Notes: generated by a model from the sequence alone, not told the origin. A DNA stretch of 64,000 bases from Clitopilus passeckerianus (GCA_944990035.1 CALYLX010000154.1:124001-188000), one strand, 5' to 3'; positions 36,760 through 50,447 are shown, numbered from the stretch's first letter. Numbers and translations: made by a program.

Positions 36760-39700
36760 ATGAGTGCAGAGGCCCAGGTAAGACCTCCGCCCGCGACGAA
36801 ACAGACGAATCTACGCCAAGGTATTGCGCTCTGAATGGCTGCAAGCTTCTTGTCTGATTATCGCTGCTGTTGTACTAGGCTCAGGAGCCCATGTCCCCGT
36901 ATTGACCAGGCTGCATGCTCTATTTCCATCTAATCCAAATACTAACGCCCCGACGACTGAATCACCCACCTTTGAGAACGGCCCTTCACCGCCTCGGGAG
37001 GCGAGAAAGGCACTGAAAGTACGCGTCGTGACATGGAATATGCACGATTCATTGCCAAAGGTACGATATCCTATCACGATCTTGAGAACCCATGGCTTAT
37101 CTTTTGGCGGAAAATTTGCAGGGTGACGTTGAAGAACTTCTTGGAAAAGTACCTTCGTGGACTGAGAGCAACTCGAAGCCTGGGACTATACCCAATTTAC
37201 CCCTAGAAGCTAACCATCCATATCATTTTATCGTGGTGTGAGTCGACTATGTCCCTACTTCTACCCCATGCTCACTGATTGTGCTGCAGGGCAGGGCAAG
37301 AATGTCCTACCACTTCAGGTACGTGCTTACAGACTTACACTAAGAATTGCTTTTGAGATTGTTGGATACAGGTATACCCATGGGCCTCGGCGCTGGTTGG
37401 AGAAGACCGGAAAACAAGGAGCTTGATAAAGAGGAAAGGAGAAAGGAGAGAGAGAAAGAGGAGGTGGCGGCGAAGGCGAAGAAGCATGACGAGGCCTTAC
37501 ATGACCTGCCCTCGGGTTGGTCGTCGCTGTTGGATGAGTGGTATTGTCAGGGAACTGGACCATTACGCCGATCTCCGTCCCCGAATGCAACTCCCACTGA
37601 AATCAGTCTACCTAAGCCCCTGGCTCCACGTCCCTCAGTAAAAGAAGCCAAGAAGGGCCCGTACCAGCTCCTCGTGAAGGAGCGCATGATGGGCATCTAT
37701 CTCGCCGTGTTCATCCACCGGGACCTGAAGCCTTTGGTTAGGGGTGAGTCGAGCGTTGTCTGGCCGATGGGAAATGCTGAGAGGCAGTACAGGAACCTCG
37801 CACTCCTCAGTTACTGCTGGGTTGATTGGTGGAAGAGTAGGCAACAAGGGAGGGGTTGGGATCTCTGTCAACCTTGACGGGACGACCATCCTCTTCCTAA
37901 ATGCACACTTGGCGGGTAAGCTGGACGTCTTCATTCTCAAGGGAAATTCTGAATGGGTTACAGCGCACGAAGGGAGGATTCAGCATAGGCTAGCTAACCT
38001 GGCTAAAATTAAGGTAAGTCGCCTACAAGCAAGTTGAAAGGGTTGCATGCTTATACACAGTTGTTCTCCCCAGACAGAGCTTTCTGTGGATGCCTTTCTC
38101 ACTCCAGACAATCCCAAATGTATGGCGGAGGGTTCGTTCATTTGCTTAACAGTCCTACCCCTTACAGGCCGGCTGACCTGCCTCAGATCTAACAGATCGA
38201 TTCGACTTCACATTCCTTTTCGGAGACCTGAACTTCAGGTTGGATATCACTCGTTTACACGCGGACTGGCTCATTTCACGGAAAGGTAAATAGTCAGAAT
38301 GAACCCTTCTGCACTCAAACTGACCGGCGGGAGCTAGATTATGCACAAGCTCTAGCTTTTGACCAGCTGCAAAAGTTAATGAAAGAAGAGAGCGCTTTCG
38401 CCGGTTTCACGGAAGCCCCCATAAATTTTGCGCCAACCTTCAAGTATGATGTATTACGTTCATTAAAGCACATCCGGCGGAAGCAAACAAAGCTTGAGAA
38501 GAACAAGAGATTCGGGGACTTCGCACGGTTGGCCGAGGTGGAGGAGAGGGAGATAGAGGAGCTTGAGCAGGAGGAGGCCAGGGCAAATGAAGAGTATAAC
38601 GGAGGGGAAGGGGCATCTATGGCCTCATCTGCGTGGACATCTGCTCGGTCCAGAATCACAGCGGAGAGGGATGAGGAGGAAGAAATCTACTCCTCAACGT
38701 CGGGGCAGCCCATGTCAAATTCGCAAAGCAAGACCTCGATAGCTGCTCAAGCTGCACATAAAGCCAAGTCAAAATGGCTTGCTCTTGTATCTCGGTCATC
38801 CTCCACCCTCAGCCATAAACAGAGAAAGCCCAAGACGTCTACCAAGAGGAAACGAGTCGCAAAAAGCTCGGTGGATGTCACTTCGAATCGGACGGGTGCA
38901 ACGTCACCCTCACCCACAGAACGCAGTCGGGCCAGACCTGCATCTATGACCATGGTCAGCTCCAATACGAAGCCAAGCTTGGCGGAGGATGAAGATGAAG
39001 ATTACGACAAGGGCGTGTATGATTCCTCCGCCAAGCAAAGGGTGCCTAGCTGGTGAGTGGCAGATTAGAGATAAATTGCGGCGCCTGACTGTTTCCCCCA
39101 GGTGTGACCGTATTCTGTGGAAAACGACGGTTGAGCCCGATCCCGAGCCTGAAGAAGAGATTCCCGAGTCCATTGCGCGACCCCGAACTAAGTTAGGCCA
39201 GTTCTTTGTGAACGCATTCCGCCCGCTGTCAGCGCGCCCCCGACGGGATTCAATTGTATCCATCGCAACGACTGCCACCACAGCGTCTGGGTCGTACGAT
39301 GACGCGCAGTCGCCGACCCGTTCTTCCCAGGATGTCGACACCCCTAGGGAAGGCACAGTCCCTGGCCGACTGAATCGTCGCCCCTCTGCCCCGGATTTGC
39401 CATTGAGGAGGTCCAGTTCCGCTACATTCAATCCAGCAGCCACGCCTGTCACTTCCCCCACATTGGTGGAACAGCACAAGCCGCCGGCGCCTCGTGGGAG
39501 AAGGCTCACGACCACGTCAACTATGCCACATACCCAGACACCTATAATTCCGATGCCGATGAGGAAGTGGTCATTTCTACCGTCTTTCTTGTCATTGCAT
39601 TCGAATCATAGCATTGAGCCTGTGCCCATTGCCGAACTTCCTCCTCCTCCACGTAAAGGCGACGTTGTCTGCCTTAACTATGATACCCTTGACGACCGCG

Positions 39701-39768
39701 GAATGAGGAAGCTAGAAGGTCGTAGTGACCATAGACCAGTTATTGGATCGTATGCCATATACCTGTAG
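36760..39768 (+). CDS. Inositol polyphosphate 5-phosphatase (IPPc domain)
   Basis: Mg-dependent phosphatase removing the 5-phosphate from inositol phosphates or phosphoinositides. ATG 36760 gives MSAEAQVRPPPATK; an intron follows after LRQ. The catalytic domain begins at VRVVTWNMHDSLPKGDVEEL, with the metal-binding Asn of WNMH, then FIVVAGQECP, RMMGIYLAVFIHRDL, VTAGLIGGRVGNKGGVGI, FLNAHLAAHEGRI, FLFGDLNFRLD, PSWCDRIL and RSDHRPVIGSYAIYL at the C-terminus. The IPPc fold is interrupted by two long disordered inserts: about 200 residues between YDVLRSL and PSWCDRIL, and about 190 between CDRILW and the SDHRPV motif. No SAC, SH2 or membrane domain. Many introns; ends at TAG 39768. Whether substrate is soluble IP3 or PI(4,5)P2 cannot be decided. 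Confidence 0.9.
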
Positions 39769-40061
39769 TAATAATATACCATTTAAGTAGTGAGCGGAGC
39801 CTTGGTCCAGAGTGGAGTGCGGTAAAGTGTTTTGAGTGGGCTGGACTCTGTCAGAGACTCGTTCAACGACGAGTAAATTACAAGACTATCTTTTCCTTGT
39901 TTTTCACACTTTATCTTTGCTTAAAAGCTGCAAAAGCAATTCAGAATTTGACGACTAGCAATGTGGTATGATTGTAGCATGATAACCCTAGATCGGGGTT
40001 TGTGCTCAAACGGCCTTGCAGGGTGGATTGGCGGTTTTGATATTCTCTCACCCAAACTACT

Positions 40062-41430
40062 ATGACACCACCAAACCTACAGCTTGACCACAGAATTGGC
40101 TCGAATAACTCAACGCACTCGGCTCATTCGACTTATACGCTGGATACCGTATACGACGGCCATGGCGATAGTAGGACTCCTTTGTTAACACCAGTGACGG
40201 CCTCGTATGGCACCGCAAATTACCCACACACTCCTTCACGACCATCCTCACGGAAGATTATCCTCAATGCTACCCTTAAAATGGCCTGTATATTTATTGT
40301 CAGCACTCTACTGCTCGGTGGAATACTATGGCTTGCGCTACCGACATTAGAAGAGTACGTTTTGTTGGGAATTGGAAATTGGCCCCTTAACCCACATGTT
40401 CCTCCCACCAGAGCGGACAGACCACTTCTCCGACTTCCAAAGAGTTTCCAACAACTACAAGACCTCAACTACCTGCTGAAGAAATATAGGGATATCTATC
40501 CTTACCGTATCTTCATATGTTATGTGATAACATATCTTTTGTCAGTTGCTTCACGTTTACTCCGCAGTAATTTCCTAACTTGCCCATAGCTTGCAAGCCT
40601 TCTCTCTCCCGGGCTCAATGTACCTTTCTATCCTTGGTGGTGCAGTTTGGGGCGTCGCCCGTGCTCTCCCTCTAGCATGTTGTTGCGTCGCGACCGGCGC
40701 TACACTTTGCTACCTCATATCAGCCGCCCTTGGACCTGCTTTGCTTACACTACCCAAATGGAAAGCACTCCTCGACAAAACCGCCTCCAAAATCGAAGCC
40801 AATAAAGAGAACATGATATCCTTCCTCATTGTCCTCCGGATAGCCCCTCTCCCACCCCACTGGGTCGTCAACATTGTGTGCCCTCATGTTGGTATCGGCC
40901 TTATCCCATTCTGGATCAGTACCGCGCTTGGTATTCTAGGTGTTTCGGTGATACATACGACTATTGGAAGCGGATTGGACGATATGACGAGTCCGGAAGA
41001 TTTCCACCTTATTAGTTGGAAGAACTTCTTCGGGCTCGCGGCCGTGGTTGTAGGCGTGATGATTCCTGTTGGGCTGAGGTATTGGTTCAAGAAGGAGGTC
41101 CAGGAAGTTGTTGAGGAGGATGAGTCAGAGGAGACGATGACTGGTACCGTGCTCTTGAGGGACGACACAGAGCAAGGCGACACCATCTTGGCTACTGGAC
41201 CACCTCGAATTGTCAAGAAGATTAATGGGGTTTCCGTTCTTGTTGATGAAGACTTGTCTGATGAAGAGGACGACGACGACGATATTATCTTGGAAGCAGG
41301 TCCATCGATCCCGGTCAAGGATGACGATGCATCGGACGAGACAGAAAGCATCAGGACGTTGCCTGTTGCCAATGCTACATCAAGTTCAGCCAATGCTCCA
41401 CACCAGCAGCAGACGCAACACCATCAATAG
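40062..41430 (+). CDS. TMEM41/VTT-domain (DedA-like) membrane protein
   Basis: The VTT/DedA superfamily includes TMEM41B and VMP1, ER lipid scramblases, and yeast Tvp38. ATG 40062 begins an 85-residue Ser/Thr-rich cytosolic leader. A membrane segment follows (MACIFIVSTLLLGGILWLAL), then ICYVITYLLLQAFSLPGS joined across one short intron. The VTT core has GSMYLSILGGAVWG, LACCCVATGATLCYLIS, FLIVLRIAPLPPHWVVNI and FWISTALGILGVSVIHT, and a final membrane helix FFGLAAVVVGVMIPVGL. The ICYVITYLxLQAF and RIAPLPPxWVVNI patterns fit the TMEM41 branch better than Tvp38. The last 100 residues are acidic and disordered (SDEEDDDDD), then QQQ. Ends at TAG 41430. Probable location ER or Golgi. Confidence 0.88.
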
Positions 41431-44400
41431 AGCGTTTTCTTCTCCCCTGTATTTTTTCTCGTTGAAAGGCTCGCATTGCATTGTATTCTTTGTTCACTAC
41501 ACCATTCTTTGTTACATAATTGTTTAACTTATGGCCGTTTCTAGAGCCCCCTAGTACTTGCATCCAAATTGTTATGCTCGCTATTACGACCTCTAACGAC
41601 GTTTCTTGTATACTTGTGTCTCCCCGCCCGCTATCCCCTCCTTTCCTTCGTCCTGGACACTCCAAAATACTAGCACTAATTGGTCACATTCCCTACGAAA
41701 TATATCATTGCTGTATTGTTTACAACCATCCATCATGCATTCGTGTGTACACGCAGCAGGAAGCGCATTTATCACACGTGTCGTGTATCAAACGTTCACT
41801 GCCTCCCTACCACCAGCGCTTGTACAGCCTTGCTGATGTAGGAAACCGTTCTGCTCGTTTTGATACTTATTATTGTTGTAGTTGTCGCCAATAAGTGTAA
41901 TTACGGAATGTACGAATGCACAAGAAATATGCCCACCAGTGCAAGCTTGGCGGGTGTGACTTGACTGCTTTCACCATCTCTTGAGGTATTTGGAGACGAA
42001 GACGTCGGGTCGGATCATGCAATTATGGATTTTCTATATGTTAAGTCCTGAATGGTGATAGCGGAGGAATTACAAGCATAATGGAATTCGGAAGGGGTTA
42101 CGAGGCAGGTCGCGAAACCGTCTGACCTTCCCCGCAATGTGGTCGATTTGGCATTGCTGATCATGATCTTGGCGGGATTTCCGTGGCTCGGGGATTATAC
42201 TGAGTAACATCCAGAAGGACTTGGTTACGCCCATTGAGGTGGGGATGCAGAGTACGTCGCTTGAATAGCATTGTAATTAAGCGGGGAAGATGTTGCTACA
42301 GGAGTGTTTTGTTGCGAACAAGTTGCGAATCGGGCTGGCACTAGCATCGGCGGCCGACGTTGCTGAGCCTTCGAGTGGCTCTATACCCTCTGCTACCGCC
42401 GCCGCCGGTGCAACTACTCTAAATTCTATCCAAAACGCAGCATTGTCGAGTTCATGTTGCCTACGGCTTTCTGAACTCCTGAAAGAACACAAACGACAAG
42501 ATTTCCGTAATTATTGGGGTCGAAGGATACGTCACAAAGGTACTGGACCCCGATCATTAGATTAGATGTCCTCTATGTCGATGTGATTCAACATCTAAAC
42601 GCCAATCTCTTGTCGATTCTCATTGACCCTGCAGCTGCCACCATATCGAGCCTGGAGAATTCAGCTGTCTCTTTCAGTCAGAAACCGAGTGCGTATAAGC
42701 AGCTCATTGGCTAGCTGTGAAGGCTCTGCTTCTCCACAGCTGGTGCCAATCGCCTATACATTCCGCTCTCCGGTCCCGGAACAACGAGCCTTTGGCGAGT
42801 GTGGTCGCTAATCTGGGTATCTGAGTCCTTGTTATGACGTGGATATCATTTAAGACGAAACGTCAGGAGAGTCCGAGTCGCTAGAGAACGAGGGTTCGAG
42901 GTTCGGAAGGGTTTAGACTAATCGTACGTAGTAGACGATTGTCAGTGGCGATCAGAACACAGACACAGATCATTTACGGAGGCCTGGCCGCCTTGGAGGA
43001 TTCCCCGATAGAGGCTGAGTGATGCTTTTGGAGGTACCGGCCAGGTAGGTGAATCCCGATACGGATTGGGTACCGTCATGGACCGACCATACGCAACGTA
43101 TCCCCGCTCAAGTTGCGAAGTGCAATGTGCGGCGTTTGCCATGAGTGTCGGTGACTGTGGTCTGGGCTCGTGGGTGTTCCCGTGGTTGAGACATGGAGCT
43201 GGGCCCGGGAAGAAGGTAGGTCATGTTCGCATTGGCCTGATAGGAAGGCCACCAATGAGCGGCGGCGAGGGTGAGTCTGAGTGCTGGCGGTATTAGGAAG
43301 ATATGGCGCCATGTGTACATTGTCTGGTTAATGAGATGATTCTTCTGGGCAAGGTATATCCATTGGGATGTGCGGAAGCATAGTGTCTTCAATGTTCAAC
43401 AGAAGGCGTACGCGCTCTGCTGTGATAGCTATCTATACATTGCTGTCATAGGTTCCGGCAATACCCATGAGCAGCAGTAACTGAACGCCAAATGAATTCA
43501 CTAGGTTCGGGCTCAGAGGCCTGGTAGGGAAGGGCATCTGGCTGGGTCGGCCCATAATCATATGGGTTTATGCCCAGGAGGTTGCGTATCTCGACGATTA
43601 CCGGACCGTATCGTTATAAGGTTCTGTCTATAGCTTCCATTGGTTGGTTTGTTATCTTCCGTGGTATGCGCCGATTCCCATCCTCCGACACAGTATAGAT
43701 ATCGCACAGGAGAGTCCAAGTCATGAATAATACAAGTTCCTGGACCTTGTATCTGCGAAGATCTGCATCTTTCCAAGATTCGAACAAGAGCAAGGGGGAA
43801 CACAAAGATTTCTGGCTGTGACAGTTGGACACCTTGGATCATGATGCCTTTCTCGCAATGGAGGTGCGACGCATGATTAGGCATGCTAACCAGCTAAGAA
43901 CTCGGAATTCCCTGCAGAAAGGCTGAGGATGGTCACATTTCTTGACGAGATGGTTTGGTGTGATTTGGGATATAGTCCGGGACAGGTAAGCTCAATTTGG
44001 AGATATCATTATGACTCCTTAAGGAATGGGGACCCGGTGGCCTGGCGATGACCTCAAGGCCCAAATCATGCAGGGGAACGAGGCTGGGAGCTTATCACCA
44101 GTTTGGGCCAGTCTGGTAGAAAGTGAACCTAGGGCTTGGGTCTTGGTGATTGAACCAAATCTGTCGTGTAAATACGATCGGGTATGTGATCGTTGGGGTT
44201 GGTTAGGCCTGCGGGTGATCAGCGCTTAGAAACAGTAGAGATTCGAACTTGAATGTCATTGAAGGCATAAAGCTTTACATTTTTCAAATGGTGAGCTGCG
44301 GTGCTTAGATTGGCAACGTCCTATTGCATGTTCTTACCGAATGCTATCGTCATAAGAGTGAACCGAGATAAGCGCCGCGGAGATCAAAGGTAGCTTTTCA

Positions 44401-45679
44401 CCCATTTGTTGTTTAGTAGGAGGTGTAGTGCGGTATTGTAAAAGGCTTTGTGGATGTACGAGAAACAATTGTTGCGGAAGGTCTGTAGGCTTATTTTGTG
44501 GACAGTGAAGAGCTGACTAGGCGCTGCCTGGCATATCGGAGCGCCCTCTTCCACTACACCTTTTGATACAATCTCGGCGTAAGAAATTCAGCGGAGGGTT
44601 TCAAAGTCGTAATGGTACATTCTAGCAATGTATATCTGACTTCTGTCGATATCTAATAGCATAGATATCCTCCTTGGATGTCGCAGTACAAACTTCCCTG
44701 CTATTATTGTCGTGAGCGGGGCAGGTTAAGGTTAGGTCACCCCGGAAACAGTGGCGGTGCAAGGGTTTGTTTTCGGAGCCTTTGCGCAGAGAATAAGCTT
44801 TCGGGAAAAATTGCACAAAACAACCTCCTGAAAACTTCGAACACAACAAACGGCATGTCTTGAAGGTATAGGTGGTATAGCTGTGGAGGCGCAGACGCTG
44901 CTCCTTCAGTTCAGCATTGAGGCTTTCATCAACCACACGGTTTAAGTAGAACGGATTTAGATCCTCGGGGCCATCCCGAGATCCATTTCTGGAGAGTTAA
45001 CAATACCTTAAAAGGAGTTTAGTACCCGCGGAATCAAGGTTTGGAGGGTGGTCAGCTTGCCCATGCCAGGCACTTGCAGGTTGTATGAGAGGTTTGTTGA
45101 CCCTAAGGACGCCACGACCTAGCAACGAGGAAGGGAGGAAAAATAGTCAGAGGAATATCATTTGTAGGAAGTTGGCTGTGTAAGTTGTCTATTTGACTCG
45201 AGTTGGGAATTGAGCCGTATTACTCGGGGATTCAGTAAAATCACGAAATAAATACAAAAATCAGAAGTCATAGATACTGTCGCTTTCTGATACCTCACGA
45301 GCCTCCCATTTTATTATTACACGTAGGATTGGAATAGACACCGAAGTTGAACCGTATGAGAGAGGAATATTCCTTGGATTAATTTAAGCTTAAGTAATAA
45401 TTAAATAATAAATTGATTGTTTGTGTCGGACTTGGAATGCGATCAGCCACAAGCAAGTGCGACTCCCTTCGTTTCGCTCTCCCACCACTCCTCCCGCCAA
45501 AATTTGAACTCCTTGTCCTTGTCGCCGTCGTCCGCAACATTGAGCAGGGTCTTGGCGATAATAAGGGGTCTCTTGGCTAGGTTTTGCGCCACTCTGGCGA
45601 TTCCAACAGCGCCCATTTTACCCCCACGCAATTCAAGGTCGCTTCAGGATAACTGGCAGATCTTCACTAGTATTACCCG
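41431..45679. other. 4.2-kb stretch with no recognised gene
   Basis: Only short frames (60-108 codons) occur on both strands, for example 42290-42565 (+), 43108-43392 (-) and 43558-43884 (-). None has a known motif or a convincing intron/exon series. A strongly AT-rich patch lies at about 45378-45420, upstream of the SWI1-like gene. The region could be relic transposon, dead genes or noncoding RNA. Confidence 0.5.
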
Positions 45680-48600
45680 ATGATCCCCAATTTCAACAAT
45701 CCCGGTCTGAGACAGCAGCAGCAGCAGCAACACCAACAGGGCCAGCAGCTCGGTGCTCAGCCAGGCCAAACACAACAGGAAGGGCATCAGGGATTTGACC
45801 AGAGGGCTTGGGCACAGATGCATCCAATCCAGCAAATGCGACATGTAGCAAATGAACTCACTGGTGGAAGCCCAACTCCCCAACAGCAGCAACAGGTGTG
45901 TTTCTTGCGCTATTTTACAGGCCCATCTTCGTTTCGCGCCTATAATCCTTCACCTTCTCACGAACGTGCTATCGTCGCCCATGCCGCATCATGCGTGTTA
46001 TCCACGCAGTCCCTTTGGTGTTGTTGCTAGTGATGGCATTCTTCGAATCGGACGAGCTTCTGAGCCAAACCCTATCCTACTCCTTCACTTTCTTCCTTGG
46101 TTACGTAAAGGCGCCTGCAAGCTAGTGCTTATTCTTTGCCCTATTAGATGATGGAACTATTACGACAGCGGCAAATGCAGCAACACCAACAACAACAGCG
46201 TCAGCAGATGGCGAATGGGCAGCAGTTTATGGGTGGACAGGGGATGAGCCTTGGTATGGGTGGCCCATCAGGTGGCCCACAGCAACCGTCTATGGGCCAG
46301 AATGGACCCGGTCAACAGCATCCTCAACATATGCAGGCTGGCTTTCCTAACGCCCCCGGAATGTCTAACCCTCCCTCAATGCAGTCATCTTTGAATCAGA
46401 ACGCCGTGTTGCAGGCAGCCTTCCAGGCGAGCCAGTCCGGCCATTCTAACGCCAATAACCCTCAATTCAACCGCCAGTTGGAGCGAATGCTCGCGCAGCA
46501 GCAAAACCAACAACAACAACCACAGAACAGTTCAGTGATGCAAGCTCGACTTGAACAACAACGGCAACAGCAACTAGGCATGAACCCTGCAGGTGATTCA
46601 TACATATGTCTATTTTCAATAAACGATTATTCAGCGCCTCTCTGGCACGCATTTTTTAGTCGGCCCCCAGCAAGGGCAGCAACTCCAGCCAGGGAATCCT
46701 CAGCAGCGACGATTGACACCTCAAGAGCTCGGCGAACGATACAATGGTTTGAAAATCAACCTTGCCAACTGCGAGAAGATGTTCGCTGCTCTTAGCCAGC
46801 AACAACCACGAACGGCCGAAATGCAATTGAAGCTACAACAGCTCGCGAAGGAGGTCGCCTTGCGGAAGGACGGCCTGCTTAAGATGCAACATGCGTTGCA
46901 GCAAACGGCCGGTCAAATGTACGCTCTAATCCCCAATTGTCACATTTGCGGACGCTCATTCGTCTCTCCATCTTAGGCAACTCGCTCAGAATGGCGGTCA
47001 GAATCAAGGGAACGGTTCAGCGCAGGCTCCATGGGGTGCCATGGGTAACTTTGAAAACCCTGGGAATGGCCAACCGCATCGTCCGATGTCAAGACAGGCC
47101 ACGGGGCCAAGCCCCAATGTTCAGCCGAGTCCTTCGCACGTACACACCCCGATCCAACAACCCAACAAGCAACCGGGCGTTGTCCCGCCCCCACGTTCAA
47201 ATCCTACGCCTTCACAACAAACCTCACATCCTACCAACAACTCCTCAGGAGGACTCGCCAATAATGCGGGAGGTCAGCCTACAGGACCCTTTGGGAACCA
47301 GATGTCGCCGAGTATGGGACAAATGTTCCCTTACAACATGCCGACTCCTAGTAATCCAAGCGCCTCATCGCCATCTGCTGGTAGTGCAGTGGCTGTACAA
47401 CAGACGCCGTCGGGAGGACAGGGCACGGTTGGAGGTGCCTTCCCTCCCCCATTGGAGAGGGCTAGGTTTGAAGGCGCCTACAAGACCTATTCGGCCAAGC
47501 AAGGGCTTAAGCATGAAATGCGATTGATGAGTGTGGAGGGTAAAACCATCGACTTGTATGGACTACATGTCAATGTCATGCAGGAAGGCGGTTGGAACAA
47601 GGTATATCCTGCTTTCCTATCTTCGAATAAGCACATCTGATTCCTCTGCATAGGTTCACAACAACGAACTCTGGAGTGTGATCGGTGGTCGCATGGGCTT
47701 TGTCCATTTCCCTGGCTCTGAGTCAGAACCCGCTAAAGCTGGACCTGGCGTCGCTCAACGCCTGGCTCAAGTCTACAAGGAATATCTTGCTGGCTTCGAC
47801 CAAGTTTACATTAATTCAGTGATAGACTCTCGCAGGAAAATGCAAGTCAATCAGGCCATTAGTAACGGCGCCAACCCTGGCAACCTTCCTCCCAACAATC
47901 CAGTTCAAGGAGCGCAGAGTACCCCCTTCAAGGCCGGTGCTCTTCCCTGGAACAATCCCGCCCAAATGGCCAAGCTATTGCAATACGCCAATATGCCCGC
48001 TGCAGAGCTTCGCAATCTATCGTTGGGAGAGGGCTTGATCAACTTCGTCGAGGTGAACCGCGCGAACATACAGAGAGCAGGTCAACAGGGATTCATCCAG
48101 AATGCTATGCGAGCTCAGCACCCTGAGCAGGGCCCTGGGCCTCAGAATCAACAACTGGGCAGCCCATTCCATGGTGTTGCAGGTCTCCCTCCGTCGGGTC
48201 ACCCTGGACAGATGCAACCCGGACAGCAGCAGCCTTTCCCCGGGCAACCACCTAATGGGATGCCGAACCTGCTGGGGCTACCTGAAGGTCGGCAGCAAGT
48301 GCCTCTTCAGCAAGCCATGTTCAATCCTTCTGGCGTCGGCGCTGTGACTCGTCCAACCGCTGAGCAGGTTCAAGCTGCCACGAACTTCATACAACGTTAC
48401 AGGGATGAATTTGTCCGCACAAGTAAGTTGCTATTTAATACGCCCATCGTATTTGCTGACCCCGCAACTAGATCTTCACCAGATGCCTCCAGTTGACCTA
48501 CCTGTCGATGGAAGAGCAGAATACCAGGCGATGTTCCAACAGCTATTGGCTATGATTGGTCAACTGGAACAACGCCTGCCTTTCATATACTTTGCTGTGA

Positions 48601-50031
48601 GGAACGAAGATGTGATGAGAAAGATTCTCGCAATCGTACGTCCATACACACTCTTTGGGGGGGGGTGATCAGTTGTTGAACTCTTTCCAGATGGCGACAG
48701 CCAAACATCAACAGAATCTGTTGACTTCTGGGAAGCAGCCTGTTTTTGTCATTAGTAATGACCTTCTTCGCACCATGATCAGCCAGCTTCATATTGCTGC
48801 AAACCAACTTCAACAATACTTCAGGGTACACCAGGCGCAGCAGAAACAAATGGGACAACCTAACCCTGAAATGAACCGCCAGCAACCTCCCATGGTTCAA
48901 CAACCCCCACCCCCACAACAGATGTCTCAGCCTGTCATTCCCCCCGCTCAGCCTCCCTCCATCCCTCCTAATGCCATACCAGTCAATCGGCCACCCGTGA
49001 ATCTTCGGCCCCCGCCTAAGAAGGCCGGTCCTGCCGCGGCCTCGATCAATCAGGCTTCTTCTGCAGCGACACCTCCCTATGCAGCATCGACACCCGTTGC
49101 AAACGCCTCCACTCCGAATCACACCGCTGCTTCTCCCCAACAAAATCAGCCGACCAGTTCTCCCAAGACAAGGCCGACTCCGAAACCCAGATCAGCACCT
49201 ACAGTGGCAGCTGGCAAACAGCGCCGAGCATCTGTCAAGGGCCAGGCAGCGACTCCAGCTCCAGCTAGCTCTGATACCCAGTCAGCCCCCACCCCCAAAG
49301 AAACCGCGACGTCGAACGCTGGGACACCGAACTCTGGAAAACGACCTCGTGAAGAGGAACCTGTTCCTGGACCGTCAACCAGCAATGCTGAGGCTTCTAG
49401 CTCTGCGGTGGCGAATGAACCATCGCCACCTAAGCGCCTCAAGACGGAATGGGAAGGGCCACCCAGTGAAGAGCTTAAGAAGAAGCAGGAAGCGGTCGAA
49501 AACGTCAAGACGGAAGAAGACGCAAGCGTTTTCTTAGAACAGATGACGGAATTCATCAAGATGACTGCGAACGGCAGCGGTCAAGAGGCGAACCTCTCCT
49601 CAGATATTTCCGAGACATTGGATATGTTGTTGAAGGGATGTGGCAATATGACGGATGGCCTTGACTTGTCCTCTCTCAATGCAATGGGAGAGTCAGGTTA
49701 TTTGAGCCCGTCGAACAAAATGGCCGCAGACGACTTTGGCGACTTCTTCGACTTCTCATCGTTCGGTACCCAAGACGATGAGTCCAAAGCTCCGACACCA
49801 GAACTTTCGGTATCGTCGACAAACCCTAGTCCTGAGTCAGGATCAGAATCAGAAGCTGGACACCATGCGTCGGCTCACAACATGGAGACCAAAACGGAAG
49901 AGATACCTGATTTGTTGAGATTGGGTGCCTGGAAGGAAATTGACGGAGGGGAATCTGCTTACTATCAATCGTCGGAATGGAAATGGGAGGGACTAATGCC
50001 TACGCAGGATCAGCCGTGGGCGATTTCATAG
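45680..50031 (+). CDS. SWI1-like ARID subunit of SWI/SNF chromatin remodeller
   Basis: Large nuclear protein of about 1,200 residues. ATG 45680 gives MIPNFNNPGLRQQQ. Gln-rich low complexity is split by an unusually long first intron (45896-46147). LTPQELGERYNGLKINLANC, a coiled segment, and a Pro/Ser/Gln region follow. The ARID DNA-binding domain (about 47450-47820) reads RFEGAYKTYSAKQGL, IDLYGLHVNVMQEGGWNKV, intron, NNELWSVIGGRMGFVHFP and AQRLAQVYKEYLAGFD. It is followed by regions typical of fungal SWI1-like proteins and a Pro/Ala/Ser-rich stretch with a basic KRPREEEP segment. An acidic C-terminus includes DDFGDFFDFSSFG, a likely activation-type patch, then WKWEGLMPTQDQPWAIS and TAG 50031. 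ARID plus Q-rich flanks fits SWI1/ARID1 better than a JARID demethylase, since no Jmj or PHD is present. Confidence 0.85.
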
Positions 50032-50447
50032 TATGGATGCCTTTTGTTCTGGTCCTTCATGTCGATATTTTCTCGTTTCTCGTTTACGTTGTATATCTTT
50101 ACCCCCACGGCTAACTTCCGCTAATCTCTCAACTTACCTTGATTGGTTTACTTTATTTCTTATGGTTCATCAGTTTCTTGGAAGGTATTCACCTCTCGAT
50201 TCCCCACACCCCCTGTTCTACGTAGCCTCTCGTCTCTCGATGTCCTCCTATTTTATCTTTCCGCTCTGTGTACTTTTACCTGTTGTTGTTCTATGTGCTA
50301 TCGATCCCTTCCGGAACAGTGAACGAAGTTGATTGTAAAGATACATCTAATGCACGCAAATTAAGCATACAGTGATACTTAGGGCTAGCGTGCCAGGCAA
50401 GGTATTCTAGAGTAGCAACAGAAGATATGAACAGTTCAGCACCAGCT
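50032..50447. terminator. Convergent 3' region, SWI1-like / CWC16-like
   Basis: The 416 bases between two converging stop codons are T-rich on the plus strand near 50085-50290. They should hold both polyadenylation regions. No gene is seen. Confidence 0.4.

Noticed and set aside
42890..42925. tRNA-like GGTTCGA signal
   Set aside because: No matching acceptor, D or anticodon stems can be drawn around it.
46148..46800. Mediator or other Gln-rich coactivator identity for the SWI1-like gene
   Set aside because: The ARID domain at about 47450-47820 decides for a SWI1/ARID1-type protein; the Q-rich stretch alone would be uninformative.
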